Positions 46,981 through 58,659 of a stretch of DNA of 64,000 bases are shown here, piece by piece. A program made the position numbers and the translations under genes. Location of the stretch: positions 34,689,137 to 34,753,136 of the forward strand of contig NC_079205.1 in assembly GCF_026745355.1 (NCBI RefSeq), written 5' to 3'. The notes below the pieces were generated by a model. It was not told the DNA's origin. It did not search any database and saw only the letters and a list, made by a program, of their open reading frames with translations. Origin of the DNA: Beta vulgaris subsp. vulgaris. Lineage: Eukaryota; Streptophyta; Magnoliopsida; Caryophyllales; Amaranthaceae. The stretch's first letter is position 1; every line of letters starts with the position of its first letter.

Positions 46981-47580
46981 CCGTAAGACTAATTAAGAGC
47001 CTTTTATGTATTTCATTCTTAATTCAGTTATTATTTGTCGCACCGATAACTAAATCAATGCAATTTTAGCCTTGTCAACATCTATACGTCTCTTAATTGA
47101 TAAAATATTAAAAACGTTCATTGTGTCTCTTAAATTAATTATTAGATCGTTAATTATGTTTTCATTTAATATAGTGCTAGCTAATTTCTCCATTAATTAT
47201 TACAAAAGCTAATTACGTATACTAGTTAATTAATAAAAGCTACTTATGTTGATAATTTAATTATTGAAATGATAGTTGTCATTTTATTATTATTAAGTTA
47301 ATGAATTAATATTTTTTATCAGTTATTAATGGATATATCATATTATTAAAAAGTAAATAATAAAAATATTATATAGTGGTGGTTGTGTGATTAGAGAGAA
47401 AAAAATAGTTGGGAGGGGGTCAAAAACTAAGAGACAGAGGAAAAGTAGTTGGGATGATCTTTTTTGTTGTTCATGGTTACGGGGATAGTTGGAAAAGATT
47501 GTGGGGTGATATTTATTAGAAAGATAAAGTTAGTGAGGGTATGGGATGATCTTTTTTTAAGATTGTGAGTGAGGATGCTC
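46981..47580 (+). other. Harbinger 3' non-coding region
   Basis: AT-rich sequence from the transposase remnant to the putative right terminus at 47580. GATGATCTTTTTT recurs at 47453 and 47545, a possible subterminal repeat. No gene. Confidence 0.5.
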
Positions 47581-47583
47581 TAA

Positions 47584-48407
47584 CAGTACTTTTCTGAATT
47601 TTGTGTTAACTTGGAAAAACTGACCTAACCCAATTCAAATGATCCGACGTTCGGCTTAAATGACCCAATACGAGACATGTAAATGAAAACTCAAAATTGC
47701 CCCAAGACCCAAAATAATTTGAACTGACTCAGACCCGACCGAATGAAACATACTCAAACTTGTTGGCCCTGTAATGAGTCGACAAGAATGAATTCGGACT
47801 ATACCGTCGTAGGCATATTTTTAACCTACTTGGTGTGACCGCAAATTTGACTAACTAATTATAAGGGTTTTAATTTTTAAAACATTTTAAAAAGAAGTCG
47901 CCAGCAAGTCTTTAAAGGAATACTCATTAACCTAATTGGATATTTTACGAAACCAAAGGGACATACGGAAGGGACTTACCCAATGTAGGTTTTCTCGTCA
48001 TGACTTCATAATTGGTCAATGAACTAAAAATTGAGTTCGGGGGTGAGAGTACAAAATATGATCATGAATCAAATCCTCCTATTGTTGACCTCTGCTAAAT
48101 ACGATTTATAAGTCTAGTTTTATGTGGATAAATAGCCAAATAATATATTACAAACACCCTAAAATTTAATTTAAATTGGTTCATAAAACACAAAAAGACT
48201 AACTTTGATGATATATTCATTAAGTAATCAAATTACTAGATTGTCCAAAGTATTTTATTTTACATGAGAACATGTATTTAGGTACTTCATTAGCAAACAA
48301 ACATAGAGAAGGTGATGAAAGCAATAAAAAAAACTAGTATAATATGTGAACAACAAAATCTCTCTAGTGCACAATAAGGGTTTCCACTGTTGTGCACCCC
48401 TGGTTTG
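47584..48407. other. Intergenic region, no gene
   Basis: AT-rich, with a stretch of CAGACCCGACC-type sequence near 47735 that resembles another near 58165. An open stretch on the minus strand at 48290-48526 is the shadow of LINE ORF1 and is not a gene. Confidence 0.5.
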
Positions 48408-49200
48408 ATGGGGCAGAGGAATAAGATGGTAGTGCCGAAAAGTAGCTCGCGGGCCTCAGTTGTGTTTATTGAGCCACAGAGGCCCTTAGAAGCATAAGCT
48501 GCATTGAGTAACTTGGTCAAATCCAATGGACCAGTAACTCAACCTGTTCAAATTGTTTTTTCTTCACCGGTTGCTGCGGAGACATCAACCACTCAATCGC
48601 ATTTGGAAGAAGCTTAACAAAACTGGCAAGGGTTTACAATTCAGAGTCGCATCTTTGATAAAGGTATGTGTCTCATTTTTATTGCGCCTACTATTTTGGA
48701 AGGAACACGTTCATTTTATCCAACCTAGTTGTAGGTCACAATCCCACTATGAATGACATGAATTCTTAAATTTTAATGATGATTAATAAATAGGAGGGTT
48801 ATTTTTTTTGTTAAGATGAAATCTAAGGAATATAGGAACTCAATCTTGTATACATGTCCTCATTTTTTTCTTTGGAAACCTATGATTATCAAAAGTGGAC
48901 ACCTAATTTTGATTTTGACAAAGAAGTGCTTAATGTGATTCCAATTTGGGTGAAGTTGCCAAATATGCCTCTAAATTGCTATAGTGAAAACTCTCACAAC
49001 ATAATTGCAAGCTTATTAGAGGTTCCTTTATATGCAGATGAATGTACCGCAAAAGTTCTTAGAGTTTCTTTTTCTAGAATTCTTGAAAAATGGATGTGAC
49101 AAAAGAATCCTTCAGAGGTGCATATAGAAGATCTAAGTGGTAGAACTTTTATGCAGAAGGTAGTGTATGATTGGTTGCCATCCTTTTGTAAGAAGTAATT
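48408..49200 (+). pseudogene. LINE ORF1 with DUF4283-like domain
   Basis: ORF1 of plant LINEs is an RNA-binding chaperone. The ATG at 48408 opens MGQRNKMVVPKSSSRASVV, followed by a Ser/Thr/Pro-rich N-terminus. After several stops and shifts comes the DUF4283-type fold: KMKSKEYRNSIL (48817), WTPNFDFDKEVLNVIPIWVK, LPNMPLNCYSENSHN and YADECTAKVLRVSFSRIL, then GRTFMQKVVYDWLPSFCKK and a cysteine/histidine remnant GHDCEN near 49205. Sequence then turns directly into the satellite array, so the ORF1 C-terminus is lost. Confidence 0.75.
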
Positions 49201-49204
49201 GGTC

Positions 49205-52200
49205 ACGACTGTGAGAATAAGTTTAAGGTTCCTAGCTCCTAGCTCGGAAATCAGAATTGAGCGCTTAAAAGCCTGACATGTTTTTTTACCATTTCTAAGT
49301 GGTTCGTGAGCTCAGAAGCTGAATTCCTTGAAGTCCGATTTTTCGCGTATGTTTCGTGCTCATCTAGGCCCAAAATCGTAATTTGGGCCTAACTCCTAGC
49401 TCGGATATCAGAATTGAGCGATTCAAAAGCCTGAATTGTTTTTTACAATTTCTAAGGGGTTCGTGAGCTCAGAAGCTGAATTCCTTGCAGCCCAATTTTT
49501 CGCGTCTGTGTCCTCCTCATCTAGGTCCAAAATCGTAATTTGGCCCTAACTCCTAGCTCGAACATCAGAATTGAGCGATTCAAAAGCCTGAATTGTTTTT
49601 TTTACCATTTCTAAGGGGTTCGTAAGTTCAGAAGCTAAATTCCTTGAAGTCCGATTTTTCGCGTCCGTTTCTTCCTCTTCTTGGCCCAAAATCGTAATTT
49701 GGGCCTAGCTCCTAGGTCGGACATCATAATAGACCGATTCAAAAGCCTGACATGTTTTTTTTACCATTTCTAAGGGGTTCGTGAGCTCAGAAGCTGAATT
49801 CCTTGAAGTCCGAATTTTCGCGTCTTTTTCCTGCTCATCTCATCCCAAAATCATAATTTCGGCCTAACTCCTAGCTCGGACATCAAAATTGAGCGATTCT
49901 GAAGCCTGACATGTTTTTTTTTACCATTTATAACGGGTTTGTGAGCTCATAAGCTGAATTCCTTGCAGCCCAATTTTTCGCGTCTGTGTCCTCCTCATCT
50001 AGGCCCAAAATCGTAATTTGGGCTAACATCTAGGTCGGACATCAGAATTAAGCGATTCAAAAGCCTGAATTGTTTTTTTTACCATTTCTAAATCCTAGAA
50101 GTCCGATTTTTCGCGTCTGTTTCCTGCTCATCTAGGCCCAAAATCATAATTTGGGCCTAACTCCTATCTCGGACATCAGAATTGAGCGATTCAAAAGCCG
50201 GAATTGTTTTTTTACCATCTCTAAGGGGTTCGTGAGCTCAGAAGCAGAATTCCTTGAAGTCCGGTTTTTCGCGTCTGTTTCCTGCTCATCTAGGCCCAAA
50301 ATCGTAATTTGGGCCTAACTCCTAGCTCGGACATCAGAATTGAGCGATTCAAAAGCCTGAATTGTTTTTTTACCATTTATAAGGGGTTCGTGAGCTCAGA
50401 AGCTGAATTTCTTGAAGTCCGATTTTTCGTGTCTGTTTCCTGCTTATCTAGGCCCAAAATCGTAATTTAGGCCTAACTCCTAGCTTGGACATCAGCATTG
50501 AGAGATTAAAAGCCTGAATTGTTTTTTTTACCTTTTCTAAGGGGTTTGTGGAATCAGAAGCTGAATTCGTGGAAGTCCGATTTTTCGCGTCCGTTTCTTG
50601 CTCATCTTGGCCCAAAATCGTAATTTGTACCTAGCTCCTAGATCGGACATCATAATTGAGCGATTTCAAAGCCTAACATGTTTTTTTTTACCATTTCTAA
50701 GGGGTTCGTGAGCTCAGAAGCTTAATTCCTTGAAGTCCGATTTTTCGCGTCTGTTTCTTGCTCATCTTGGCCCATAGTCGTAATTTGGGCCTAACTCCTA
50801 GCACAGACATCAAAACTGAGAAATTAAAAAGCTTGGAATTTTTTTTTACCATTTCTAAGCGGTTCGTGAGCTGAGAAGCTGAATTCGTTGAAGTCCGATT
50901 TTTCTCGTCTATTTCCTGCTTATCTTCGCCCAAAATCGTAATTTGGGCCTAACTCCTAGCTCGGACATCATAATTGACAGATTGAAAAACTTGGAATTTT
51001 TTATTTACCATTTCTAAGCGGTTCGTGAGCTGAGAAGCTGAATTCGTTGAAGTCCGATTTTTCGCGTCTATTTCCTGCTTATCTTCGCTCAAAATCGTAA
51101 TTTGGGCCTAACTCCTAGCTCGGACATCAGAATTGAGCTATACAAAAGCTTGACTTATTTTTTTACCATTTCTAAGGCGTTCGTGAGCTCAGAAGCTGAA
51201 TACGATGAAGTCCGAATTTTCGCGTCTGTTTCCTTCTCATCTTGGCCCAAAATCATAATTTGGGCCTAACTCCTAGCTCGGACATACAAATTGAGTGATT
51301 CGAAAGCCAGACTACTAGCCCGGACATACAAATTGACCATTTATAACGGGATCGTGAGATCAGAAGCTGAATTCCTTGCAGCCCAATTTTTCGCGTCTGT
51401 GTCCTCTCATCTAGGCCTAAAATCGTAATTTGGGCCTAACTCCTAACTCGGACATCAGAATTGAGCGATTCAAAAGCCTGAATTATTTTTTTACCATTTC
51501 TAAGGGGTTCGTGAGCTCAGAAGCTGAATTCGTTGAATTCCGATTTTTCGCGTCTGTTTCGTGATCATTTAGGCCCAAAATCGTAATTTGGGCCCAACTC
51601 CTAGCTCGGACATCAGAATTGAGCGATTCAAAAGCCTGAAATGTTTTTCCAATTTCTAAGGGGTTCGTGAGCTCAGAAGCTGAATTCCTTGCAGCCTTAT
51701 TTTTCGCGTCTGTGTCCTCCTCATTTAGGTCCAAAATCGTAATTTGGGCCTAACTCTTAGCTCGAACATCAGAATTGAGCGATTCAAAATCCTGAATTGT
51801 TTTTTTACCATTTCTAAGGGGTTCGTAAGTTCAAAAGCTAAATTCCTTGAAGTCCGATTTTTCGCGTACGTTTCTTCCTCGTCTTGGCCCAAAATCGTAA
51901 TTTGGGCCTAGCTCCTAGGCCGGACATCAGAATTGACCGATTCAAAAGCCTGACATGTTTTTGTACCCTTTCTAAGGGCTTCGTGAACTCAGAAGGTGAA
52001 TTCCTTGAAGTTCGATGTTTCGCGTCTTTTTCCTGCTCATCTCTTCACAAAATCATAATTTCGGCCTAACTCCTAGGTCGGACATCATAATTGAGCGATT
52101 CCAAAGCCTGACATGTTTTTTGTACCATTTATAACGGGTTCGTGAGCTCATAAGCTGAATTCCTTGCAACCCAATTTTTCGCGTCTGTGTCCTCCTCATC

Positions 52201-54356
52201 TAGGCCGAAAATCGTAATTTGGGCGTAACTCCTAGGTCGGACATCAAAATTGAGCGATTCAAAAGCCGGAATTGTTTTTTTTACCATTTCTAAGGGGTTC
52301 GTCAGCTCAGAAGCTGTATTCCTTGAAGTCCGATTTTTCGCGTCTGTTTCCAGCTCATCTAGGACCAAAATCATAATTTGGGCCTAACTCCTATCTCGGA
52401 CATCAGAATTGAGCGATTCAAAAGCCGGAATTGTTTTTTTACCATCTCTAAGGGGTTCGTGAGCTCAGAAGAAACATTCCTTGCAGTCCGGTTTTTCGCG
52501 TCAGTTTCCTGCTCATTTAGGCCCAAAATAGTAATTTGGGCCTAGCTCCTAGCTCGGACATATGAATTAAGCGATTCAAAAGCCTAAATTCTTTTTTTAC
52601 CATTTCTAAGGGGTTCCTGAGCTCAGAAGCTGAATTCCTTGAAGTCCTATTTTTCGCGTCTGTTTCCTGCTTATCTAGGCCCAAAATAGTAATTTGGGCT
52701 TAACTCCTATCTTGGACATCAGCATTGAGAGATTAAAAGCCTGAATTGTTTTTTTTTACCACTTCTAAGGGGTTCGTGAAATCAAAAGCAGAATTCGTTG
52801 AAGTCCGATTTTTCGCGTCCGTTTCTTGCTCATCATGGTCCAAAATCGTAATTTGGTCCTAGCTCCTAGATCGGACATCATAATTAAGCGATTTCAAAGC
52901 CTGACATATTTTTTTTTACCATTTCTAAGGGTTTCGTGAGCTCAGAAGCTGAATTCCTTGATGTCCGATTTTTCTCGTCTGTTTCTTGCTCATCTTGGCC
53001 CATAGTCGTAATTTGGGCCTAACTNNNNNNNNNNNNNNNNNNNNNNNNNNNNNNNNNNNNNNNNNNNNNNNNNNNNNNNNNNNNNNNNNNNNNNNNNNNN
53101 NNNNNNNNNNNNNNNNNNNNNNNNNNNNNNNNNNNNNNNNNNNNNNNNNNNNNNNNNNNNNNNNNNNNNNNNNNNNNNNNNNNNNNNNNNNNNNNNNNNN
53201 NNNNNNNNNNNNNNNNNNNNNNNNNNNNNNNNNNNNNNNNNNNNNNNNNNNNNNNNNNNNNNNNNNNNNNNNNNNNNNNNNNNNNNNNNNNNNNNNNNNN
53301 NNNNNNNNNNNNNNNNNNNNNNNNNNNNNNNNNNNNNNNNNNNNNNNNNNNNNNNNNNNNNNNNNNNNNNNNNNNNNNNNNNNNNNNNNNNNNNNNNNNN
53401 NNNNNNNNNNNNNNNNNNNNNNNNNNNNNNNNNNNNNNNNNNNNNNNNNNNNNNNNNNNNNNNNNNNNNNNNNNNNNNNNNNNNNNNNNNNNNNNNNNNN
53501 NNNNNNNNNNNNNNNNNNNNNNNNNNNNNNNNNNNNNNNNNNNNNNNNNNNNNNNNNNNNNNNNNNNNNNNNNNNNNNNNNNNNNNNNNNNNNNNNNNNN
53601 NNNNNNNNNNNNNNNNNNNNNNNNNNNNNNNNNNNNNNNNNNNNNNNNNNNNNNNNNNNNNNNNNNNNNNNNNNNNNNNNNNNNNNNNNNNNNNNNNNNN
53701 NNNNNNNNNNNNNNNNNNNNNNNNNNNNNNNNNNNNNNNNNNNNNNNNNNNNNNNNNNNNNNNNNNNNNNNNNNNNNNNNNNNNNNNNNNNNNNNNNNNN
53801 NNNNNNNNNNNNNNNNNNNNNNNNNNNNNNNNNNNNNNNNNNNNNNNNNNNNNNNNNNNNNNNNNNNNNNNNNNNNNNNNNNNNNNNNNNNNNNNNNNNN
53901 NNNNNNNNNNNNNNNNNNNNNNNNNNNNNNNNNNNNNNNNNNNNNNNNNNNNNNNNNNNNNNNNNNNNNNNNNNNNNNNNNNNNNNNNNNNNNNNNNNNN
54001 NNNNNNNNNNNNNNNNNNNNNNNAAAAATCGTATTTTGGGTGTAACTCCTAGCTCGGATATCAGAATTGAGCGAATGAAACCTTTGAATATTTTTTAAAC
54101 CATTTATAAGGGGTTCGTGAGATGAGAAGCTAAATTCGTTGAAGTCCAATTTGTCGCGTCTATTTCGTGGTTATCTTCCCCCAAAATCGTAATTTGGGTC
54201 TAACTCCTACCTCGGACATCAGAATTGAGCAATTCAAAAGCCTCATATGTTTTTGTTTTACCATTTCTAAGGTTTCGTGAGATCAGAAGCTGAATACGAT
54301 GATGTCAAAATTTTCGCGTCCGTTTCATGCTCATTTGGGCCTAAAATCATAATTTG
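49205..54356. repeat. Satellite array, 158-bp monomer, higher-order repeats
   Basis: More than 25 head-to-tail units start near 49230, 49388, 49545, 49704, 49863, 50022 and so on, at 156-161 base spacing. Landmarks in each unit are CTCCTAGCTCGGACATC, ACCATTTCTAAGGGGTTCGT, GCTCAGAAGCTGAATTCCTT, TTTTTCGCGTCTGTTTCC and CCCAAAATCGTAATTTGGGC. Two units are irregular (a 23-base deletion near 50090 and a scrambled unit near 51310). Units 14 apart resemble each other best (shift 2,203-2,228 bases). The array is flanked on both sides by LINE sequence. There is no coding potential; open stretches at 51483, 51884 and 52129 are repeat by-products. Confidence 0.93.
53025..54023. other. Assembly gap (999 N)
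   Basis: An undetermined run inside the satellite array. The long frames spanning it on both strands are artefacts of the N run. Confidence 0.99.
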
Positions 54357-55440
54357 TTTCATGCTGACCTAGGGTTGCTAGGGGACCAAACCTCTATTTG
54401 TCATGATGATATTTGCAGCTTGAAATGTTGAAGGTCTAAATGACCCTCTAAAATTAAAGGAAGTTAAGTTGTTCCTTTAGCAGCAAAATATAGATATATG
54501 TGCTTTCTTTGAAACTAGAGTCGGGTTACCTAGAGTTGCTAAGGGGCAAAGCAAATTTGGTAACATGTGGACTTGAGATATCAATTATGATTATTCTACT
54601 AGAGGCAAATTTGGTTTGGATGGAAGCCTGGTTATATTCAGGTGAAATTATTAGCAAAACTGAGCAATGCATGATTATAAAAGTGAAGAACCTAGCAACT
54701 AATCATAGTTTCATGATAGTTGTTGTTTATGGATTACATACAATTGTGACAGGAAATTCTTATAGAAAGAGATGCTTATAATTAGCGGTAACTAGTAATG
54801 AGCCTTTGCTCATTATTGGAGACTTTAATGCATTCAACAAGACTACTATAGAATAAATGTTGTGGATGTGAGTGAAGCAGAACCCACGATCTTGCTAACT
54901 TCATCCTGGAAGCTCAAGTTATGGAAGCCCCCAACTGTGATATTTACTAATCTTGGACAAATAAAGGTACTGGCAATATGAATATCTAGTAGAATAGATA
55001 AAGCCATTATTGATGATTCCATGCTTGATTTATGGCATGATAATGGTATGTTATCTCCCTAGAGGTATATATCATATCATGCTCCTTTGCTGGTCAATTT
55101 CACTCTCAAGTTCATGAGGGAGGCAAACCCTTTAAATTTAAAATTATTTTGGCCGAAGATGAGAAGTTTATTGAGATTGTTCATGGAGCCCCGTCATTCG
55201 TTGAAGAGCCTTTTAAACTGAAGAACATCTGGTGCAAGCTGATGGCTGTTAAAAGAGATATGAAAGAGCTTCATGCTAGAAATTATTCCCAAAGTTCATG
55301 TGGAAGTGGAGTATAAAGCTCAGTTAGCTAATACTCAAAATTCTCCTAGATTGGTTTCTGGTGACTCTCTTTAGCATGCTGAAAAGAATTCACAATGGAA
55401 AATTCAACATAAATTAGGCTTATACTTTGCTACAAGGTAA
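54357..55440 (+). pseudogene. LINE ORF2 endonuclease remnant
   Basis: The apurinic-endonuclease-like domain nicks target DNA for LINE priming. Recognisable pieces: NVEGLNDPLKLKEVKLFL (54426-54480, the conserved start of plant LINE EN), FETRVRLPRVAKGQSKFGN (near 54510), RIDKAIIDDSMLD (near 54995) and SYHAPLLVNF (near 55075). The last two match the conserved RIDR...D and SDHxP motifs, with the catalytic Asp-His pair reading YHAP. Stops occur throughout. No RT follows: the sequence passes to the zinc-binding domain within about 130 bases, so the RT core is deleted. Confidence 0.75.
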
Positions 55441-55920
55441 TGCCTAGAGAGTATAGTGGAGAAGAGTAATATGTAACAACAAAGCTAGCCCTAAAAGCAA
55501 CTTTATTTTATGGATGGTTATTCAGAATCGTCTAGCTTCCACTGATAAAATAAGTAGATGGAATGTTGCTTGTAAGTTGGAGTGTTGTCTCTGTTCTGAT
55601 GCTCAGGAGTCAGTTCAACACTTGTTTTTTGAGTGTAATTGTTCTGCGAAGGTGTGGAGGTGTCTACTATAGAAGATTAATATGACCAGTCAGACTATGC
55701 ATTTTGATGAAGAGTGTGGAATTGCAAAAATCAAAGCTCATGGGAAAATCTCTATTGCAAGAGTGTACATCATGCTATTTACAAAAGCCATTCATGTTAT
55801 TTGGATTCAAAGGTACATTTAAATCTTCTATGATGTTTATGTTCCTCCTCAAAGGCTGAAAAAGAGATCATTTTCAAAGTTGTCTATAATTGCAAAGAAA
55901 ACGAAAGAAGATTACTAGTA
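55441..55920 (+). pseudogene. LINE zf-RVT domain remnant
   Basis: NNKASPKSNFILWMVIQNRL, then ASTDKISRWN, CCLCSDAQESVQHLFFECNC and SAKVWR (55480-55665) form the zinc-binding reverse-transcriptase domain that closes plant LINE ORF2. The Cys-Cys...His...Cys pattern is complete. The rest of the C-terminus (to about 55900) is broken by stops. Confidence 0.8.
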
Positions 55921-56600
55921 CAGTTAGGATTATTCGTGGGTTGGGTCAATGCGATTTGGGATGTAACCCAACTAAACCGCAAATATACAATTTGACATTT
56001 TTCTAACCCCGATAGCATCACACTTTTGCCGAAACCAACACAAACCGGATCACACAAAATGTTTTGATGCGGTGCTGTTTAACCATATTATGAGTTCTGT
56101 AATTTAAGAATTAAAATGTTTTGGTACAAAGTTGATGATAAACCAATACATGATTCTCTAAACTTCAGATAATAAATACAAAGAGTCCAAATAAAATTTA
56201 AAATGGAATTCCAGATGAGTGAAGGTCGGAGGAGTAGATAAGTGAGGGAGGCAGAAAATTGCAAAGAGGAACATATAACTAGCTAAGTGATGAGCGTAAA
56301 GACCTAACCTAATACTCGTATTTACTTGTATATTAGCTCGTATATCGGTATGCCTATGAGTTTGTCAAGTATATTTTAAAGAAAATAAAATAGATAATTT
56401 TTTTAAAATATAATATAAATTTGCGGTGTATGTTGCAGTTTCGGTTTACAAGAATTCAAACCCAACCCAAATTGCAAGCTGCGGTTTGGTTGAAATCACA
56501 AACCAACCCATAATTTTAAAATTGCAAACCAACCTATACCACGAAAAAACGGTTTGGGTTGTGGTTCGGTGTGGTCCAGACTACACTCTGAATAACCTTA
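55921..56600. repeat. GGTTTGGGTT-rich repeat inserted near the LINE 3' end
   Basis: The ends are rich in GGTTTGGG/CCCAACC-type motifs: GTGGGTTGGGTCAATGCG with AACTAAACCGCAAAT on the left; GCGGTTTGGTTGAAATC and GGTTTGGGTTGTGGTTCGG on the right. They are in inverted relation around an AT-rich middle. Such sequences are common in non-autonomous hAT-type elements of dicots. I could not identify an exact 8-bp duplication. Confidence 0.45.
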
Positions 56601-56790
56601 AGTACAATAGCTTATTGTTCTCTGTTTTATAAGGTTTATACTTGTGTGGACTGTTTGTAGTGCTTCTGTGTTAGTTGGTTTGTTGTGTTAGCCTTTGTCT
56701 CTTTGATTTAGGGGCAGGTTGTATCTAAACACCTCATTTTTTGGTTATCAATAACTATTTTGGATTGCCAAAAAACTAAAAAATAAACAA
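56601..56790 (+). other. LINE 3' tail
   Basis: GGGGCAGGTTGTATCTAAAC, ACCTCATTTTTTGGTTATC and an A-rich end (ATTGCCAAAAAACTAAAAAA) are the familiar 3' UTR and poly(A)-like end of plant LINEs, so this closes the LINE that began at 48408. Confidence 0.6.
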
Positions 56791-57056
56791 ATAGTATGAA
56801 TATATACAAAATATAGAGAAAATGAAAAAGGAAAAGAATATAAAAGAGCATGAATTATTTAGAGATTTATATCATAAAAAACGTGTTAGTAACTTCAAAT
56901 AATTAAATATGATTTGAATAAATAAATGTACCCTAAAAAAATGTACGAGAATATCATGGATTTTAGGAATAACAACCTTAAGAAATGCAATCCTTGGAGC
57001 TTGAAACCCAAATTCAATGAAGTATTGGGGTATTTGAGATTATTCATTTATTGGAA
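56791..57056. other. AT-rich intergenic sequence
   Basis: No gene, repeat or motif recognised. Confidence 0.5.
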
Positions 57057-57312
57057 AAATTCACATGAATAATCCCAACTTTCACATGATTTCTCAAAAT
57101 AATCCCAACTTTTGAGAGGACCTTCTCAAAATAAGCCAAACTATCTTTTTCCTTGCCTGCACTAATCCATTTTAGGTCTATAATATGTTGAAAATTAATG
57201 GTTCAGATTATTTTGAGAAGGTACACCGTAAAGTTTGGATTATTCTAAAATAATTCAAAATTGGGATTATTTTGAGAAGTCCCGTGAAAGTTGGGATTAT
57301 TCATGTTAATTT
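57057..57312. mobile_element. MITE with ~50-bp TIRs
   Basis: AAATTCACATGAATAATCCC at the left is inverted as GGGATTATTCATGTTAATTT at the right, with further pairing of CTCAAAATAATCCCAA (57094) and TTGGGATTATTTTGAGAA (57262). It is about 255 bp long with no coding sequence. The target-site duplication is unclear, so the superfamily is left open (Mutator-like is possible). Confidence 0.75.
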
Positions 57313-58659
57313 GTTGGGTATTTAGAGAGAGAATATGGTGAATAATGTGTGAAAATCGTGGTTAAATCAGGTAAATAAGGAGGTAAGTATAGGCTATTCA
57401 AGAGTCTAGGATTCCGAAAATCACGTTGCTGATAAAAAACAGTCGTGTGCTTAGCGCAATGGGAATGCTTTTCGTGCAACCAGGACGCGTCTTAGTGCAA
57501 AGAGAATGTGTGGCACACATCGTCTTGTGTCAACACAACTTATTTTGTGATTTTCTATTTTGTTGATTGTTCGATGATGGCGCATGTGCAAAATAGCGCA
57601 CTAAACGCAATACGACTGCAAAAGGCACAATCACAGATGTGATTGGGTTTTATTTTTTATACTAGCACTTAACATCGAAATCATTTTTCTATTACATATA
57701 AACCGATTTCATGAAATCATTTAATAAAGAATATTTATTTAAAAAATTCAATTAGTTATTGGATATCTAAAATTGGATCATAACCTTTTTAGTTTAAAAA
57801 TGGATTTTGGCCTTTTAAAGTGATTTTGAACTTTAGCTCTTTGGATTGTTCTCCTCCGGCTTGGACCAAGTAGGACGACGGTATGCATCATCATTGGGTA
57901 CTTAAATGAGGAGACATATTTATGTGTCTACGACCTTTAACCATGCATGATTTCTTACTACAAAGTGAACCAAATTTGAATACTTTTTATTTTAATACTC
58001 TATTAATTAGTTTGTTATTATCTCCTAGCTTATTTGTGAATATTGATTCCAAATATTATTTTTTAATTATTATTTTACTTTTCAATTATATATTTAATTC
58101 AAATATTGATTTGAAACGATACTGACTTGAGTTACCCTGACTTGTTATGGTCTAAGCACGATTGAATTGACTCGAAACAGACCCGACCAAAATATGGCTC
58201 AACCAAACCTAAAAATAAGAAGATTTAAAACATACCCAATTTGAAATGACTCAACCCTACCCAAACTACTCGTTTGCCACCTATAGTTATGAATTTATGA
58301 TTAATGGAAATTCTCGAGTGAGACGGTCAAATCGTAATATCATGTCACTATTTATTTTAAAGGGGTTATATAAAGCATGGATAATGGACTCGATTGTACG
58401 ACTAAATCATTTCTGTAAATGTAATTAACTCAAGTATGATAAAATAAGCTAAAACCAATTAATTTTGTTCATATAAAAAGAGTAGAAAATTGCTAATTTA
58501 CGAATAAGTTAAAAATCCAAAAGTTTTCCAAAGTGGACGTTAACAATGTCCACACATTTCATCTTCTTCTTGAAACTTTCTCCCCTTCCTTCCCAAACAT
58601 TCTAGAACCCCTTGAATCCCCAAGCATCTTCAACCTCAAGCTTTCATTACTTTAGTGGA
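57313..58659. other. AT-rich intergenic region, no gene
   Basis: No frame with recognised content. It contains a CAGACCCGACC-type stretch near 58170, like the one near 47735. The last 150 bases (CT-rich, 58555-58640) precede the Copia LTR. Confidence 0.45.

Larger units (their letters stand above)
32893..47580 (+). mobile_element. PIF/Harbinger DNA transposon, decayed and split
   Basis: An ORF1-type Myb/SANT gene remnant (32930-34040) and a DDE transposase remnant (45630-46980) lie on the same strand. An 11.2-kb SIRE element inserted between them separates them. The right end reads GTGAGTGAGGATGCTC and is followed by TAA (47581-47583), compatible with a GAGCATCC-type terminus and 3-bp duplication. 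The left terminus is not visible: LTR3 abuts at 32892. Confidence 0.7.

Noticed and set aside
48290..48526. 78-codon minus-strand frame
   Set aside because: The plus strand here reads as the N-terminus of LINE ORF1 (MGQRNKMVVPK), so the minus frame is a shadow.
52986..54149. Long open frames of about 370 codons across the gap on both strands
   Set aside because: They consist almost wholly of undetermined bases (N run 53025-54023) within satellite DNA.
49205..54356. Regularly spaced repeats that might suggest a CRISPR-like array
   Set aside because: The units are contiguous 158-bp tandem copies with no unique spacers, in a plant nuclear context.
58246..58428. Short open frame in the intergenic region
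   Set aside because: No homology-like motif and typical AT-rich chance composition.
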